In this document: one piece after another, positions 37,701-49,430 of the stretch | Numbering within the stretch: the first letter of the stretch is position 1 | Layout: each line of letters starts with the position of its first letter | Source of the DNA: Casuarius casuarius | Taxonomy: Eukaryota; Chordata; Aves; Casuariiformes; Casuariidae | Length of the DNA stretch: 64,000 bases | Reading direction: 5' to 3' | Assembly (NCBI GenBank): GCA_003342895.1 | Contig: PTFA01000313.1 | Coordinates: 124,001 to 188,000 of the forward strand | Notes under the pieces: model-generated | The model's database searches: none | Told to the model about the DNA's origin: nothing | The model's input: only the letters and a program-made list of their open reading frames with translations | Program-made: the position numbers and the translations under genes

Positions 37701-40700
37701 GCATTTTAACAACACTGTCGTCCAATTCTGTACAAAGCAGGTTGGATGAAATCACGACAAAAACCAAAGGAAAAAACCTCGGAAGTCTAATCTTTGCTAA
37801 GGTCCCACCAATTGCTACTGTCAAACCCCATCGCCGGGTGTTTCAAAGATATGTCCTCAGGTACAAAACTGCTTATTTACTGAACAGAGCATTCTTGTAA
37901 CTGCTTCATTTTATACAATTAGAGCAGCAAGGAAAGAAGTCACTCTTTTCTTGGTGTGAGAGCTTACGAAGAAAGGGAAACTAGGCCAAGAAGGATGATT
38001 TTTATTTTTATGCATATCATGATTATTTGGTAGTACTTAGATATGTCCTATGCAAAGCTGGAGCTGAAATTTCAAAATAATTGTCAGTCCTTGGATATAT
38101 TTGATAGTGTTTCCACAGACCAGGTAGCACAAAGCTTCCCATGTTCTGCCCCTGCATAGGTGAAATGCCACCGAGGTTAAAGGGAGCTCTGCACATGTAA
38201 GGGAATACAGGCTTGAAGTCGAGGGCTCTGGGGCGAGTTCAAGTGTTTAATTCCTCACTTTGTTGAAATCTTTCTAAAAAGAATATTTATAGGTGTAGAA
38301 CGAAGCATTATACTTCCTTGTAAACATCCCTGTTGTCTCTAAAGGTAATGCACATACACATTGTACATAAAGTTTGACTTCTGAAATATTTACAGATGGG
38401 CCTATGATCTACAAGACCTACTTGGAGACAGAGCACAGTGATGAAAACATCAATTTCTGGCTTGCTTGTGAAGCCTATAAGAAGATCACATCACAAAGGA
38501 AAAGGATTTTGGTGGCCAGGAAACTCTTTACAAATTACATTCAACCCCAGGCTCCTAACGAGGTGAAACACCATAACATGAGCTGTTCGTTTCCTTACTA
38601 GAAATGTCTGAAGCGTAATGTAGTTTACAACATGCAATGACAAATGCTTGGTACCCTCTTGTATAAAAGAGTGCAAAGACCTTTGCCATCCATCCTCCCC
38701 AAAACCTTCTGCACCCAGAATTTTAGTACCTGCCTCCACTCCTCTGTCCATAGGCAAACCTGTCAGCCAAATCCACCAAGGACACAAGCAAAAGGCACAA
38801 AAGTGAACGGAACCAAATTCTTGGATGTCTTATCTTCTTTCCAGGCTGTGATCCAGGGGCCATTGATCTCACTTCAACAGAAATTGGCTTAGACCATTAC
38901 TGTATGAATACATTAATCCAGTCTTTGCAAAAGTAAGAGGAAATGAAGTCAAGTAAAAACCTCTACCCAGTCCTATCCCTTCAGAAAACTGGCCAGAAGA
39001 AAGGTTCCAACAACATTAATCGTTTTCTGCTTACAGCAGCACAATGTTTAGGGAAAGTAGACCACATTCATACATAAAGCATTCAACAGTAATTTTTTTT
39101 TTTCCCCTGGCAAGTGGCTATACAAAAAAACCAAGTCATTCCTGCTCAGCAGGTCATGCTTTACAACCCAGAACTCTCTCTGCTAATTACTTTTTTGCCT
39201 TTATATCTGCAGGCCCCGGCCACGTAGCATAACTTAAAAAATCATGCTAGATCATTTTCTGGTTTATGCATAACCATAAGACTAGTAAGGATTCTCAAAA
39301 TGTAACCTCCCTGTTGATACTGAAGGGCAAGCCAAAAACAATCCAGCTTCATTCCCAGATGCTGTCTGAGCGCATCTGCAGCTTTGAACAATTAAAATAC
39401 TCCCACTGATCTAAAACCTTAGGAAATTTGAAGGGTTTGTGTGAGGGTTTTAAAATCAAAATTTGAAAGGCAACACATTTTTCCTGTGTCTTTTTCTTCT
39501 GATTTCTTCCATTTTTAGAAGGCTATGTGGAGGCCATAGGAAACTCAGCAAGACACTCATTTTCAAAAATGAGATGTCAGAATTGCCAACCACACGTTCA
39601 TTAATCTAACACATCAGCATAAAGTTCCCATTTTGTTTGGAACATTTCCTATTACTAAGCCTTTCTACTCTTGAGTGTCTGCAGGGCATCTACTTATCTG
39701 ATACAAACCTTGGATTGCAGCAGAAGAACCCTAGGAATAAAACCTTTCCCAAATAAGTTTGATATATAGGCTCTATTGTACCTTAATCCAGAGACCATCA
39801 TAATTCCAGCAAATTGCTTTTCACAGGTACTGTGACCCTCCACTCAGTTGAGCTCACTAGAAATCAAAAATCAGAAAAGAAAAAAGAAAAAAAAAAGAAA
39901 AGAAAAAGAAAAAGGTGGTTTGGATGTCAGCACCTTTCAGCTATTTCTTCTACAGAATATCCTCCTGAAAAAAAGCTTCTACTGCAGCCACTCTCTGCAA
40001 CCCATGTCCTCGGGACTTCTTCCTCCAGAGTCACATATATGTTCTTATACTTCCTGGAAGTAGCAAGCCAAAAGTCATCAGAAATACCTCCCTAAGGCTT
40101 GACGCCTAGGGCCCATATTCTGTACATGGCTCCAGGAGTAGCAGCTTCACCACTGCTTGACTCATTGCACTAAGCCTCATTAAACTGGCCTTCCCATTAA
40201 GGATGGGGGGCAGACTGCAGCATCGGGCAGCTCCTAGTCCTCAAAGGAACAAGCTCCCTATCGAGCCACTAACCTCCCTCCTACTACAGGAGGAGGTATA
40301 GAGGTATAGTAGAAGCAGCAAGCTGACTAACAGATAGGACTGTGCGTTTTCTGGCCTTAAAAGGAGAAAGCCACTCTGTCACAGTCAATCAAGATTTTTG
40401 TTTAGGTGCTGACTTTACAGTAGGAGTTAGAGGCATGAGCATTAAACTGATTTCTATCTTCTTTTTTTGGGGGGGGAGAGGGTAATTCTAGCATACCTTC
40501 TTTCTACATTCCACATCACATAAAACACATCATAAGTATTGATCCAATAGGTATATGCTCACATTTATATACACGCACTTACATAAAAGGCATTCAGTAC
40601 AGTTTACCTAACTTCATTCTTCCTTGCCCTTCCTTTTCATATTTTCAGCACAACTTCAGTAATGTTATTTTATGTTTCAGATTAACATTGACAATCCTGT

Positions 40701-40878
40701 GAGGAAAATGATTATCAGGAACCTTCAAGAACCGACAGAGTCCTGTTTTGACGAAGCACAGAGAATAATTTACATGCACATGGAAAGAGATTCTTACCCC
40801 CGATTTCTTGAATCAAAGTTTTATCAAAAACTCAAACACAGCCTTCAGACTAGTAGCAATAATTCAACACCAAATTAA
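34703..40878 (+). CDS. RGS13: RGS13, regulator of G-protein signalling 13 (spliced, 4 coding exons)
   Basis: Joining 34703-34767, 37346-37407, 38396-38562 and 40681-40878 gives 492 bases and 163 residues with a TAA stop; all introns are GT-AG. The N terminus, MSLNTCWLCKIF, aligns with human RGS13 (MSRRNCWICKMC), with the same 22 residues before the LSLKEVLQW block. The RGS box runs about 35-150: HSDENINFWLACEAYKK, INIDN and RNLQEPTESCFDEAQ, then [20 protein letters not shown]; the [13 protein letters not shown] stretch is the same as in human RGS13. G alpha contact residues are kept (S57, E59, N60, N100, D135, R139). The protein is a minimal RGS GTPase activator that limits Gi/Gq signalling, in mammals chiefly in germinal-centre B cells and mast cells. 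C6 and C9 are possible palmitoylation sites. RGS1 lies upstream on the same strand. Human RGS13 has 159 residues; the C-terminal tail here is slightly longer. Confidence 0.95.
35090..35415. promoter_or_regulatory. CpG-dense patch in RGS13 intron 1
   Basis: A stretch of about 320 bases in an AT-rich intron with many CpGs (for example around 35108-35120, 35268-35275 and 35310-35402). CpG density of this kind in vertebrates usually marks unmethylated regulatory DNA or a promoter. No matching TATA box was identified. It lies 0.3-0.65 kb after coding exon 1. Confidence 0.4.
36025..36130. promoter_or_regulatory. Second CpG-dense patch in RGS13 intron 1
   Basis: About nine CpGs in roughly 100 bases, flanked on both sides by AT-rich DNA; a weaker GC-rich patch follows at 36370-36450. 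It could be an intronic promoter or enhancer core. The evidence is composition only. Confidence 0.35.
37346..37407 (+). CDS. RGS13: RGS13 coding exon 2
   Basis: 62 bases after TTTCCTAAAG; encodes LSLKEVLQWSQSFEKLITSK and ends in phase 1 at GTAAGT. It is equivalent to RGS1 coding exon 3, with the same length and phases. Confidence 0.94.
38396..38562 (+). CDS. RGS13: RGS13 coding exon 3
   Basis: 167 bases after ATTTACAG; encodes Y43 to E98, including EHSDENINFWLACEAYKKI and NYIQPQAPNE. It ends in phase 0 at GTGAAA. It is one codon longer than the RGS1 counterpart. Confidence 0.95.
40681..40878 (+). CDS. RGS13: RGS13 coding exon 4 (terminal)
   Basis: 198 bases after TATGTTTCAG; encodes I99 to N163 and stops at TAA 40876-40878. 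The last residues (SSNNSTPN) form a short polar tail after the RGS box. Confidence 0.95.
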   Translation: MNIDNPVRKMIIRNLQEPTESCFDEAQRIIYMHMERDSYPRFLESKFYQKLKHSLQTSSNNSTPN

Positions 40879-41570
40879 AGAAAGCCTGAAAATCTAGAAA
40901 AAGATTTCTTCTGGCAGGCAAGTGTTTCTAAAATTTAAAGCAGACAGGGCAAAAAAAAAAAAAAATCAGGCAGTAGATGAGCATTAATCTGCTAAAACTT
41001 ATGTTGATGTTAGAATTGATGAGAAACTATTGTCCCCTTTTTCCTTTCTTCTCACATGGGAGAGCTCTGACACCCCCCCCCCCAAAAAAAAAGTGGAAAA
41101 AACTCAATTTCAAAAAGTTTTCAGCCAAAAAATAGTATGAGATTCTACAGTCTCTTACTGAAATTCTACAGCTCTAATAGCATATTTTCAACATTCTTAA
41201 TTTGAAAGATCTGACACAGAAAACAGTGATGCTGCTAGGAAATAAATGCTTATTTGGCTATTTATAACACACAGGAGAAAAAAAAAGTCTGCATTGCTGC
41301 ATTTACTAAGCTTGTTACTTCAAAAGAATATAATAAAATCAAAGAAAGAGCAGTAGCCAAAGATGAATTTGTTAAGTTCAGCTGTTTGCTTAACCTTAAT
41401 TTATGAAGTACAGTGTTCTTATGGTGTAGAGTTGATTTTACATTGAGTTATAACGTACAACATATGTTACAAAGGTATTTAATCTACAGTGCTATAATAC
41501 TACACACCCTGCACTAGTGTTTCCTATGTTTATCTCTGGGAATAAAACTCATTAGTATTTCATGTCTTTT
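40879..41570 (+). other. RGS13: RGS13 3' untranslated region (end uncertain)
   Basis: Sequence after the stop codon up to the furthest of three candidate poly(A) signals. It contains a C12-A9 run at 41072-41092. The true 3' end cannot be fixed from sequence alone. Confidence 0.45.
41541..41546 (+). terminator. RGS13: Candidate RGS13 poly(A) signal AATAAA
   Basis: AATAAA followed by a T-rich stretch (GTCTTTTTC) about 20-30 bases on. Earlier AATAAA hexamers lie at 41241 and 41332, so alternative ends are possible; this one is preferred for its downstream T-rich element. Confidence 0.4.
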
Positions 41571-42663
41571 TCAAGGTATGGATAAATGTATTCTTTAAGC
41601 ACCCAAATAATTAGATACAAGGAGAGGTAATGTTAGAATATCGTCCTATAATACAAGCAGGTCTCTCCATCTTTCACTCTCATGCACTAACTGCAAAGTA
41701 GGCTTGCTGATCTGTTGGTCTGGCATCAACATACACTGTATCCCATTCAAAGAGAAAAAACAAACTAACAGTCTTCAAGTCTTGTTATAATGGGAATCTC
41801 TCAATTCTTTCAGTGGACTTTGGCATAGACCCCAAAGGCCACAGACAGCCAGAGCGCTTCTAGCACCCTCTCAGCCCACGTTATTCCAAGGAATGAAAAG
41901 AGCAGGTTCCATAAGCAAGTCACTCCGGCAGCAACCCTGCAAGCCCCAATAACATCACATTGATCCTCTGGGGTGACTGCACACAAGAAATGAGGTATCC
42001 AGTCAGATTAATTTATTTGACTAAGGTTACTTCAATTATGTTGCCAGTCCACTCCAGATAATAATTTACTTTAAGCTGTAACTCGCTCCCTAGCTGAAAA
42101 AGGCAGGTCTTGTTACAATATTTAAAAAAAAAAAAAAGTGTCATCTCTCTTGGGAAAAGTTTAATCTTCCTATGGGAGACTCGCACTAGTTCATTAGACC
42201 ACTTATCACAGTAAGTTTTACTCTCATGGAGAATCTTTTGTCCAGGCCGAACATTTACCCTTTGCTTTGCAAGGCAAGCATGAAAACACAGGACAGTGCA
42301 GACAATGAACAAACTGGGCTGTACTTTTGTAGCACCTGCCTTGTGACAAGGCAAACTATAGCTGTCCTGTAAGATGTTTCCCTTTGCAGTATAATGAACT
42401 ATTAAATGTGAAAATATTGGTAGGGAGTAACTCATTCTCTCCCAAAAATCATTGTTTAGGCCCCCTGAGCACTGGTATTATTGTGGTGCACAATATAGAT
42501 TACTTTTGGAAAGAGTCATAGTGATTTACTGATGCCAGATAAGTGTGTTTATCAAGAGCTGCTAAAAAGCACAACATGGTATGTGGTGTAAGAAGTCTCT
42601 GAGGCACAGATTGTTGGAGTATGCAGGAGGTGAGAGGACGCTATCAAAACAAACAAAACAGTG

Positions 42664-42665
<2 letters not shown>

Positions 42666-42695
<30 letters not shown>
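42666..42695. repeat. Poly(T) run of 30
   Basis: Thirty uninterrupted T. It could be a mononucleotide microsatellite or the poly(A) tail of a retrocopy on the - strand; no retrocopied gene was recognised next to it. Confidence 0.9.
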
Positions 42696-42699
<4 letters not shown>

Positions 42700-42704
42700 A
42701 CTTT

Positions 42705-42800
42705 CTCTAGTTTTCTGCTGTTCGCCATCGTCAGAGGCAAATTCCTGGGACTGATGAACCTTTGATCTGACTTACTAGGGTTGTTCTGAAGTCCTGTTGC
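42705..42800 (+). mobile_element. Degenerate CR1-like 3' end
   Basis: Blocks CATCGTCAGAGGCA, CTGGGACTGATGAACC and TTTGATCTGAC resemble the 3' region of older amniote CR1 families (CATTGTCAGAGACAGG, CTGGGCTAGATGGACC, TTTGGTCTGACCC). The match is short and diverged. The orientation is opposite to the other three CR1 copies. Confidence 0.55.
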
Positions 42801-45800
42801 CCAGTTCTGCTAAAAGCATTGGTTTTCTTTGAAGCGTGGATCAAGTCAAGCTCCCTGGCTACAATTGTTTGTCAGTAAGTCAGAGGCCTCCTCCCTTCTG
42901 TATCCTCTGACAATCAATATGAGTTTATGGAATATACCACACTAAGTTGCTTATACAAATAAATTAAACTTCCTACTCATTGTAAGGGGTTAATCGGATT
43001 ATGTGTGCAGTTGTATTGCTATGTTCTTAGTGTGTATATCCTCATGTCAACACCTGAAATGAGTTACAACATGATCATTTACAACATATTCTATCAGTTG
43101 TTTAAGGCTCCAGGAACTCCTTATCTATTACTTTTATGAAACTCTTGCTGGAATTTATGCCCATGTCTAAAGCAAGATACAAAGCAAATGTGAGCCTAAC
43201 TTAAATCGTACAGAAGGCTCCAAGGGATCCTCAACGTTGTGAGAGAGGAAACTGTTAACACAGGAGATGAACCTTTCTGTATACGAGGATTAAGATGGGG
43301 ACATTCAGCTCAGATAAACCACTCAGCAAGAAGAGAACCCTGCAGGAAATCCAGGCAGGGATAGTGCAGTCGTTTCTGCTGCCAAGTTGCATATTTGTAC
43401 ATTACATTGGACTTTGGCTCAATTGACCTTGCAAATGTCACAGCCTTGAGGGCAAAGAAACACTGTAGGAACTATTGAGAAGCAATTGCTGCAGGGAAGC
43501 AGATCTGTGACAAGGGCCAACCTGAGCCAAAATGAACTCTTGGGCTAGTGGTCACAAAAGGACATCCGGCAGGTCAAGATCAGTCTCAGGGCTGGAGGAA
43601 ACCCGTAACACCGAGAAAGGCTTCCTGTTTCTGTTGGTGTTAGGATTTCAGACAGGCTAGATGTTGGTCCTTGGATGGGAGAGGCTCGTAATCCCCACGA
43701 AGGATGCTCCTGGGCACGCAGAGAGGCTTAGTGCCGTCTCCTGGGTGTGAAGGGATCACGCTGTTCAGGCAGCAGGCTGATCTCTCACTGTGAAGAAAGG
43801 CATTTATCCAGGGCAAAAGAAGGGTCCAGAGACTGCTCAGAGAAACCACAGAGGAACCACAAACACAAGAAGTTTTTATGGCATGAAATGATATCAAAAT
43901 AAACCCCAAGTCATGTGCTTAACATCCCTCATCGCTGCAGTACTTATCAATTACATATTTACCAAGGACTTCCTTCTAGAAATGACTAAAAGGTTTTAAG
44001 CTGGGGGAGGCAGGGAAGTTCCTTTTCCCAGAACAGATTTATTGTTAATTGGTAAAGATATTGCTCTTGATTTTCCTTCTGTATTACCACGTGCATGACA
44101 ACAACAATGTATTTCATCTGGTCACGCGATTCATAAAAACAGTAGCTAATGGTGGCAGCAGCAACAAATCACTGCTCTTAACGTTTTCATTACTAGCGCT
44201 TGAACGAGTTCATATGCACTTTCCATTGACAGACCACATTAAAAGGTATTTGCTAACAGTAGCTTTTAATGATTAATGTGAAGAAAGATAAAAGGTTAAA
44301 AATAGTTCATTAAGTTAGCAGAATTCTTTTTTTTTCCTCACTTACTTAATAGGAATAAAAAATAAAATTAAAAATCCTAACAATGGCAATTCTTCAAACA
44401 CATTACATTTGGCAAGATAAAATTTACATCAATAAAATCTACTATATCGATTAACTGTATCTGACCTTGGGAACTGTTGACCTATTGGGACTCCCTGAAA
44501 AGTACACTAGGAAGTTTTTGTTTATTTGTTTTAAAGAGCCAACAATTAGATGATATTTAGCCTTTGAACGTGAACTGCGTTGGCCTACTTTCTTGGTCAC
44601 TAAGTGATGAAATTTATACCGTATTGTGATACTGCAGTTTTCCCGAGTTCCACATTCACTCTTGGTGCCTAGGTGATGATAAATAGAGAGTAACAAATGC
44701 AGATGGCATATCAGGTCTAAAAGACACCAGGTAAAAATCTGCAACTAGAGCGAGTCAGAACAAAACGGTAAGAATAGCATATACTATTCTTTTCTATATA
44801 GATGAGTGTTAAATGAGAATATACAGAATCCTCTTTGTAGTATAACCAAAATCCTTCATGAAGTTGTTAGGAGTTCCTCCCCCCCCTTGAAGTTTTATCA
44901 GTTACTTTGTACTTCCACATTAACTCCAGATAGTTTGCTTTTAAATCCCAAGAAATAAATTATGAACAATTTCACTGTAGGCTTAGTAATTAAGTAATAT
45001 CCAGAACTTGGTACCACAGACAGCTGATTTAAATACAAGCAGAGATGTTTATCATTAATTGCAGGGCAGATGCAGATGTTTAGGAACTTACATACACAGA
45101 AGAAAGGGAAATGACTAGCGTTTTCAGGTATTGCTAAGTATAGAGTACTGTTGCACTCACGGGTCCCTTCAGAAAAGGATGTTTGGTGTAGCATTCACTA
45201 AACACAGTGGAGAGCACATTGGATGGAGTCTTCCAAAAAGAATATTTTGCTGCACATGCCACATTAGACAGTGGATTATGTGGCTATGGATTATAGTCTT
45301 TTCCAGTGGTATGATGCCAAAGTTTTCAATGAATCTAAACTGAGCAAGTACTGATCAAGACGAGTTACCACACTACCCTCTGAAGAACATTCGAAATATG
45401 CTGAAAGGATGTGAATCATATGCACATTTTAGGATCCACTGGAAACTAAATGAAACCTACAAAATTAGATACCCCTTAGAGGTGTCTTGATCATCAAGAA
45501 TGTTTTAAACTGCTTAGTTTAGAACAGGACCATTTTATTCTGAAAAGAAAAAATCAGTATTTTAATACCTCAGTTTGTTTCCTTTTGAGATGCTTGTGAT
45601 TTTAAAATCTTGAGCTCCAATCTCTTAAAAATTAGAAAACAAGAAACTAAAAAATTTTTAATTTAAAATAGCAACCCAAATCACAATCTGATTAGAGTAC
45701 ACAGGAGATTATGAATCATTATTATTTTTCACACACACTAAAAAAATAGAAGAGAAACAGGTACAGCATATTGTATAGAGAAAAAATTTAAAGCACATCA

Positions 45801-48800
45801 GCATCAAGTTAAACAGTGGGAAAGCATATAGTATACTAAACATTCTTGTAAGTATTGTACTTCATAAGCATGCAGGTTCTGAGAACAGAGAAGTCTCATC
45901 ACATCAGTAACAAGGCACCAGCCATCACAGGCTGATGCGTGTAATTGGTAGGAGTGTGGTAGTATTACATTATGGATTGCAGATAGACACATTAAAATCA
46001 ATGAGAAGACACTATGTGCCCTTATAGAAACGGTTACATGGAATCAGAAGTCTTCAAGTATAACGTAGATTGTCAGCACTAAGTACATACACATTCTGGC
46101 TTGACTCAATTGTCTAAACACTACTACATAGTGTGCGGTGTTATTTGAGATGCCCTTGGGGTGCCCAAGAGGTCCTCTGGGGAAAGTGGAGGCCATCCAG
46201 GATATCCTAGGGCATCTCAATGGCACTAAATGCATGTGTTTATGCAACTGAATCAAGCCAGCTTTCTCAACTACATTGAAGGCTTCACATTTACTAAGCT
46301 TTCTCACCCATCATCACATCTTAAAATCATTTACTGAAAAGCTATTCTATCCATAACTTATTTTTCCTCTTAAATTGCTATAGTAATTTATTTCACTGCA
46401 GCTGAGAAGGCTTATACAGAAATGTGTCTTGTACTTGCGATTTTGCACAACTCCAAGCACACTACTAGTATCCAGGGCCTAAGCAGAGACATGTACCTCA
46501 GAATACGGGAAAACAGGGTAGGTCCACCCTGAGAAGCCTATGCAAGTACAAGGTTTTACCTGTGGCAAGCCCCCACTGGCGGGCTACAGACCTCCTTCAC
46601 AGTCCCAGCCCTGCAGTGCCACATCATCTCTTTGGACTTCGGCACAGACCTGAGGATGAGGAAGCAGCCAGAGGCTGTACAGCACAAGGCCCAGAGCCTC
46701 ACAGGGAGGCAGGAGACAGGGCTGCAGGTCCTCCTCCACAGGCCTTCTCCCCTGGAAATCCCTTCCCCTGGAAATCCACGCCTGATTCTCAGTGGGAAGC
46801 AAGTCAGAGTGAGTCAAAAGACACAGCAAGGAGTTGATACGATCATTGCCTTCCTGCTCAGCTGCAGAGAGCGGGAGCCTTTGCTGGGGCAGCAGGGCAC
46901 GTTCTGCTGGGCTGGTGAGAAGGTCTACGGCCTAACGTGAAACCGCAGCTGAAAGATTACATTTCACAAACATCAGAAGTACTTATAATCAGAGAAGACA
47001 AACTGTCAGTACATTTGCCAAGTCGTGAAGGAAAACGGTGTTCCTCTACTAACAGATTTAAGTTGTTTCCTCTGCTTTGTGTTCTGGCTTGCCTATCTCA
47101 TTAGTCTTGGGCTGATAAGTCAAAAATTCCCCTGAACGTCCATCACTAGGGCTATTGCCACACAGAGCACCAGCCAAGGCAAATAACTTTTTCTCCCACA
47201 CCTTTGTCTGTAAATGCAGATTCCAGTAACCACCTCAGTAACAACAGGTGAACAAACAAGAACAAGATCTTTTTTTCTTCAGAAATAGTTACATACTTAT
47301 TTATTTCATGGAGGTATTTCCTTACTACCATGTCATGATCCCCTTTGCCTTTGCTTAGGAAAATAAAAGGTACAGAACAACTTTACATAAATACTCAAAG
47401 GACATTCAATTCTGGCTTTTCTAAGAGAAGTTTTTCATACATCTGTGATGATAAAGATTCACCATCCATAACACATGCTCTGGTAAGTTATTGATGAATC
47501 AGGCAGTACCATGGCAGATTACATCTCAGCAGTGGGAACCATCAACATTTTCTATGAATTGCTCTGTACCAATGGACCAATAAATACTTAGTTTCTAGCC
47601 TCACCTAAGCCATGGCTTTTACAATTTATAAAAAAAGGTTCTACCTTGTGAATCGTTGTCCATCTTGTTCCTTCACTCAGTTTTGTCTGGTGTTGAAATA
47701 CTCCCTGATTACGAAAGATTGTATCATAACACCAATATTCATAATTCCCTTACATCTTAGTTTTCCAGATTGCAGTATGTCAGAAATATACTGATTTCCC
47801 CAAGGGTATGGGGAGGGAAAGGTGACAATACATTGTTCCTTCTTCAAACACGTGCCAATACAAAAATTACTTGCTTAATCCCTCATCATCTTACTCACTC
47901 TCTCACTACTTTTCATTTTAGCATCAGTTTTGCTGCTCTTTCTGCCAGTGGTCATACTGGTCTTTTTATCTGGAAAATTTTTCCCTTATACATCTACCTA
48001 AATACAAGACTGAGGTCATGAACACCACTTATCAAACAGCCCCAGAACACAAACACAGCACCAGTTCCGCAGAGCAAGTTAGTGGGGCCAAGCTAGTTAA
48101 ACCAGTGTTGCTGCAGCACCGCATGGCAATCACTTCCTAGCAACACAGCTAGCACTAAATTAGGATAAACTTGCACAGGGAGGATGATAGCCTCTATTGT
48201 CTTTGCACTTGTAATGCACTGCATGAACAGAGCACTGACATTTGAAATCGGATAGTTTTACATTGCTGAGTACTGAAGAGTAGGCAAAATCCACCTCTAG
48301 TATCAGTTATAAAAGACCTAATTTAAGTTCCCTTAAAAGTCAAAGCAGTTGGTGGGATAATCATGTTCTGTCTAGCTCTGTTTCTCTAATACATTTGCCA
48401 AGGTATAATATTACAAAGGCTTCAAGGATTCGTGGAGTTTTTTTAAAGCCAGTCTGATCAGCAATGAGCTCAAATAGCAAAGATGAAATCTAGCAAACAA
48501 ATGACCTTTTCTGACAGATGAAAGCTTCATAGAGCATGCTGAACATTTTGCCTCTAGTAATTTAGTCTGAGTTATTGACTATTGTGCAGGGGTACGTGAA
48601 ACTAATATTCTAAATAAACCAGACAGTTATTTTCCAACAGCCTCTGAAAAAGAAATTTCTTCATTTCTATATCTGCACTGGTCTGCCAGCCATTTTGGCT
48701 ATAAAATTAGCTTTTCCACCTAGCATCTAAAGACTTAGAAAGGAAGTCAGCCAACTGATCACATCCACAGCCCACTGCAGGTGCTAACTCACCCTCCCGG

Positions 48801-49019
48801 CACTCCACAGCAGCAGAAGATCGATCAGTTTTGGAGCCAAGAACTGTCTGGCCCCACTAGCACATTTATAACCACTGCCAAGAAACTCGTTTGATAAAAG
48901 CACGTCTCGTGATGCTGACTTTTGCACGTTCGGCTTTAGCAGTGATGTAACCTGGAAGGATTTCTGGACGCAGAGGGCCAGAATGTCATATATTTACATT
49001 AAGTTAATGCTAGTAGTCC

Positions 49020-49430
49020 TCAGGGAGAACCTCAGGGCATGAGGGCAGCCTGCTTCAGAAGAGCCGCGAAGGAGCAGCAGCGAGCTGAAAAGCCGGCAGG
49101 TGAGAAACTTCACTAGACATAGGAGCATCCTAAGTTTCCTGGGGAAAATAGCCCTGAGCAAGAACAGCCGAGGAGTCCGGATGAAGGCCCGTTCTTCCCC
49201 AGCCAGACCTCCTTCCGCCACCGCCTTCCTCTCTGGCCAGGCCCGCGTCAGTAGAGCCCCCTCCCAGCCGCAGCAGGAGGGCGAGAAGAGCCCATGGGCT
49301 CCCCAAGGAGCATGCTGACAGTGACTCGATCCCTCTCCGTCGGCACAGACCTTGCCTTGCAAGGCAGTGGATTTCACACCTCCGGGAAGGGAAACCACAG
49401 ACCCTGGGGCACCTTCTTCACCCACTACAA
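49020..49430. other. GC-rich patch, unassigned
   Basis: A compositional island of about 400 bases in AT-rich DNA, with CpGs at 49063-49095 and around 49165-49270. Long overlapping open frames (146 codons on -, 72 on +) are expected from composition and show no family resemblance. CCGGCAGGTGAGA at 49092-49104 looks like a splice donor. Confidence 0.4.

Larger units (their letters stand above)
41580..48990. other. Intergenic downstream of RGS13, no gene recognised
   Basis: AT-rich sequence with simple repeats and one CR1-like remnant. The longest open frame (140 codons, - strand, about 42013-42435) has no recognisable domain. At 46560-46840 a GC-richer patch contains two copies of CCCCTGGAAATCC 16 bases apart. 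No RGS2 exon, which the human order would place downstream, was found. Confidence 0.55.

Noticed and set aside
38374..38601. RGS13 exon 3 frame with upstream ATG as an independent gene
   Set aside because: The upstream ATG lies in intron before the TTTACAG acceptor, and the frame runs past the donor at 38563 into intron.
42013..42435. 140-codon - strand frame as a gene
   Set aside because: Includes a poly(F) stretch from a poly(A) run and shows no recognisable domain.
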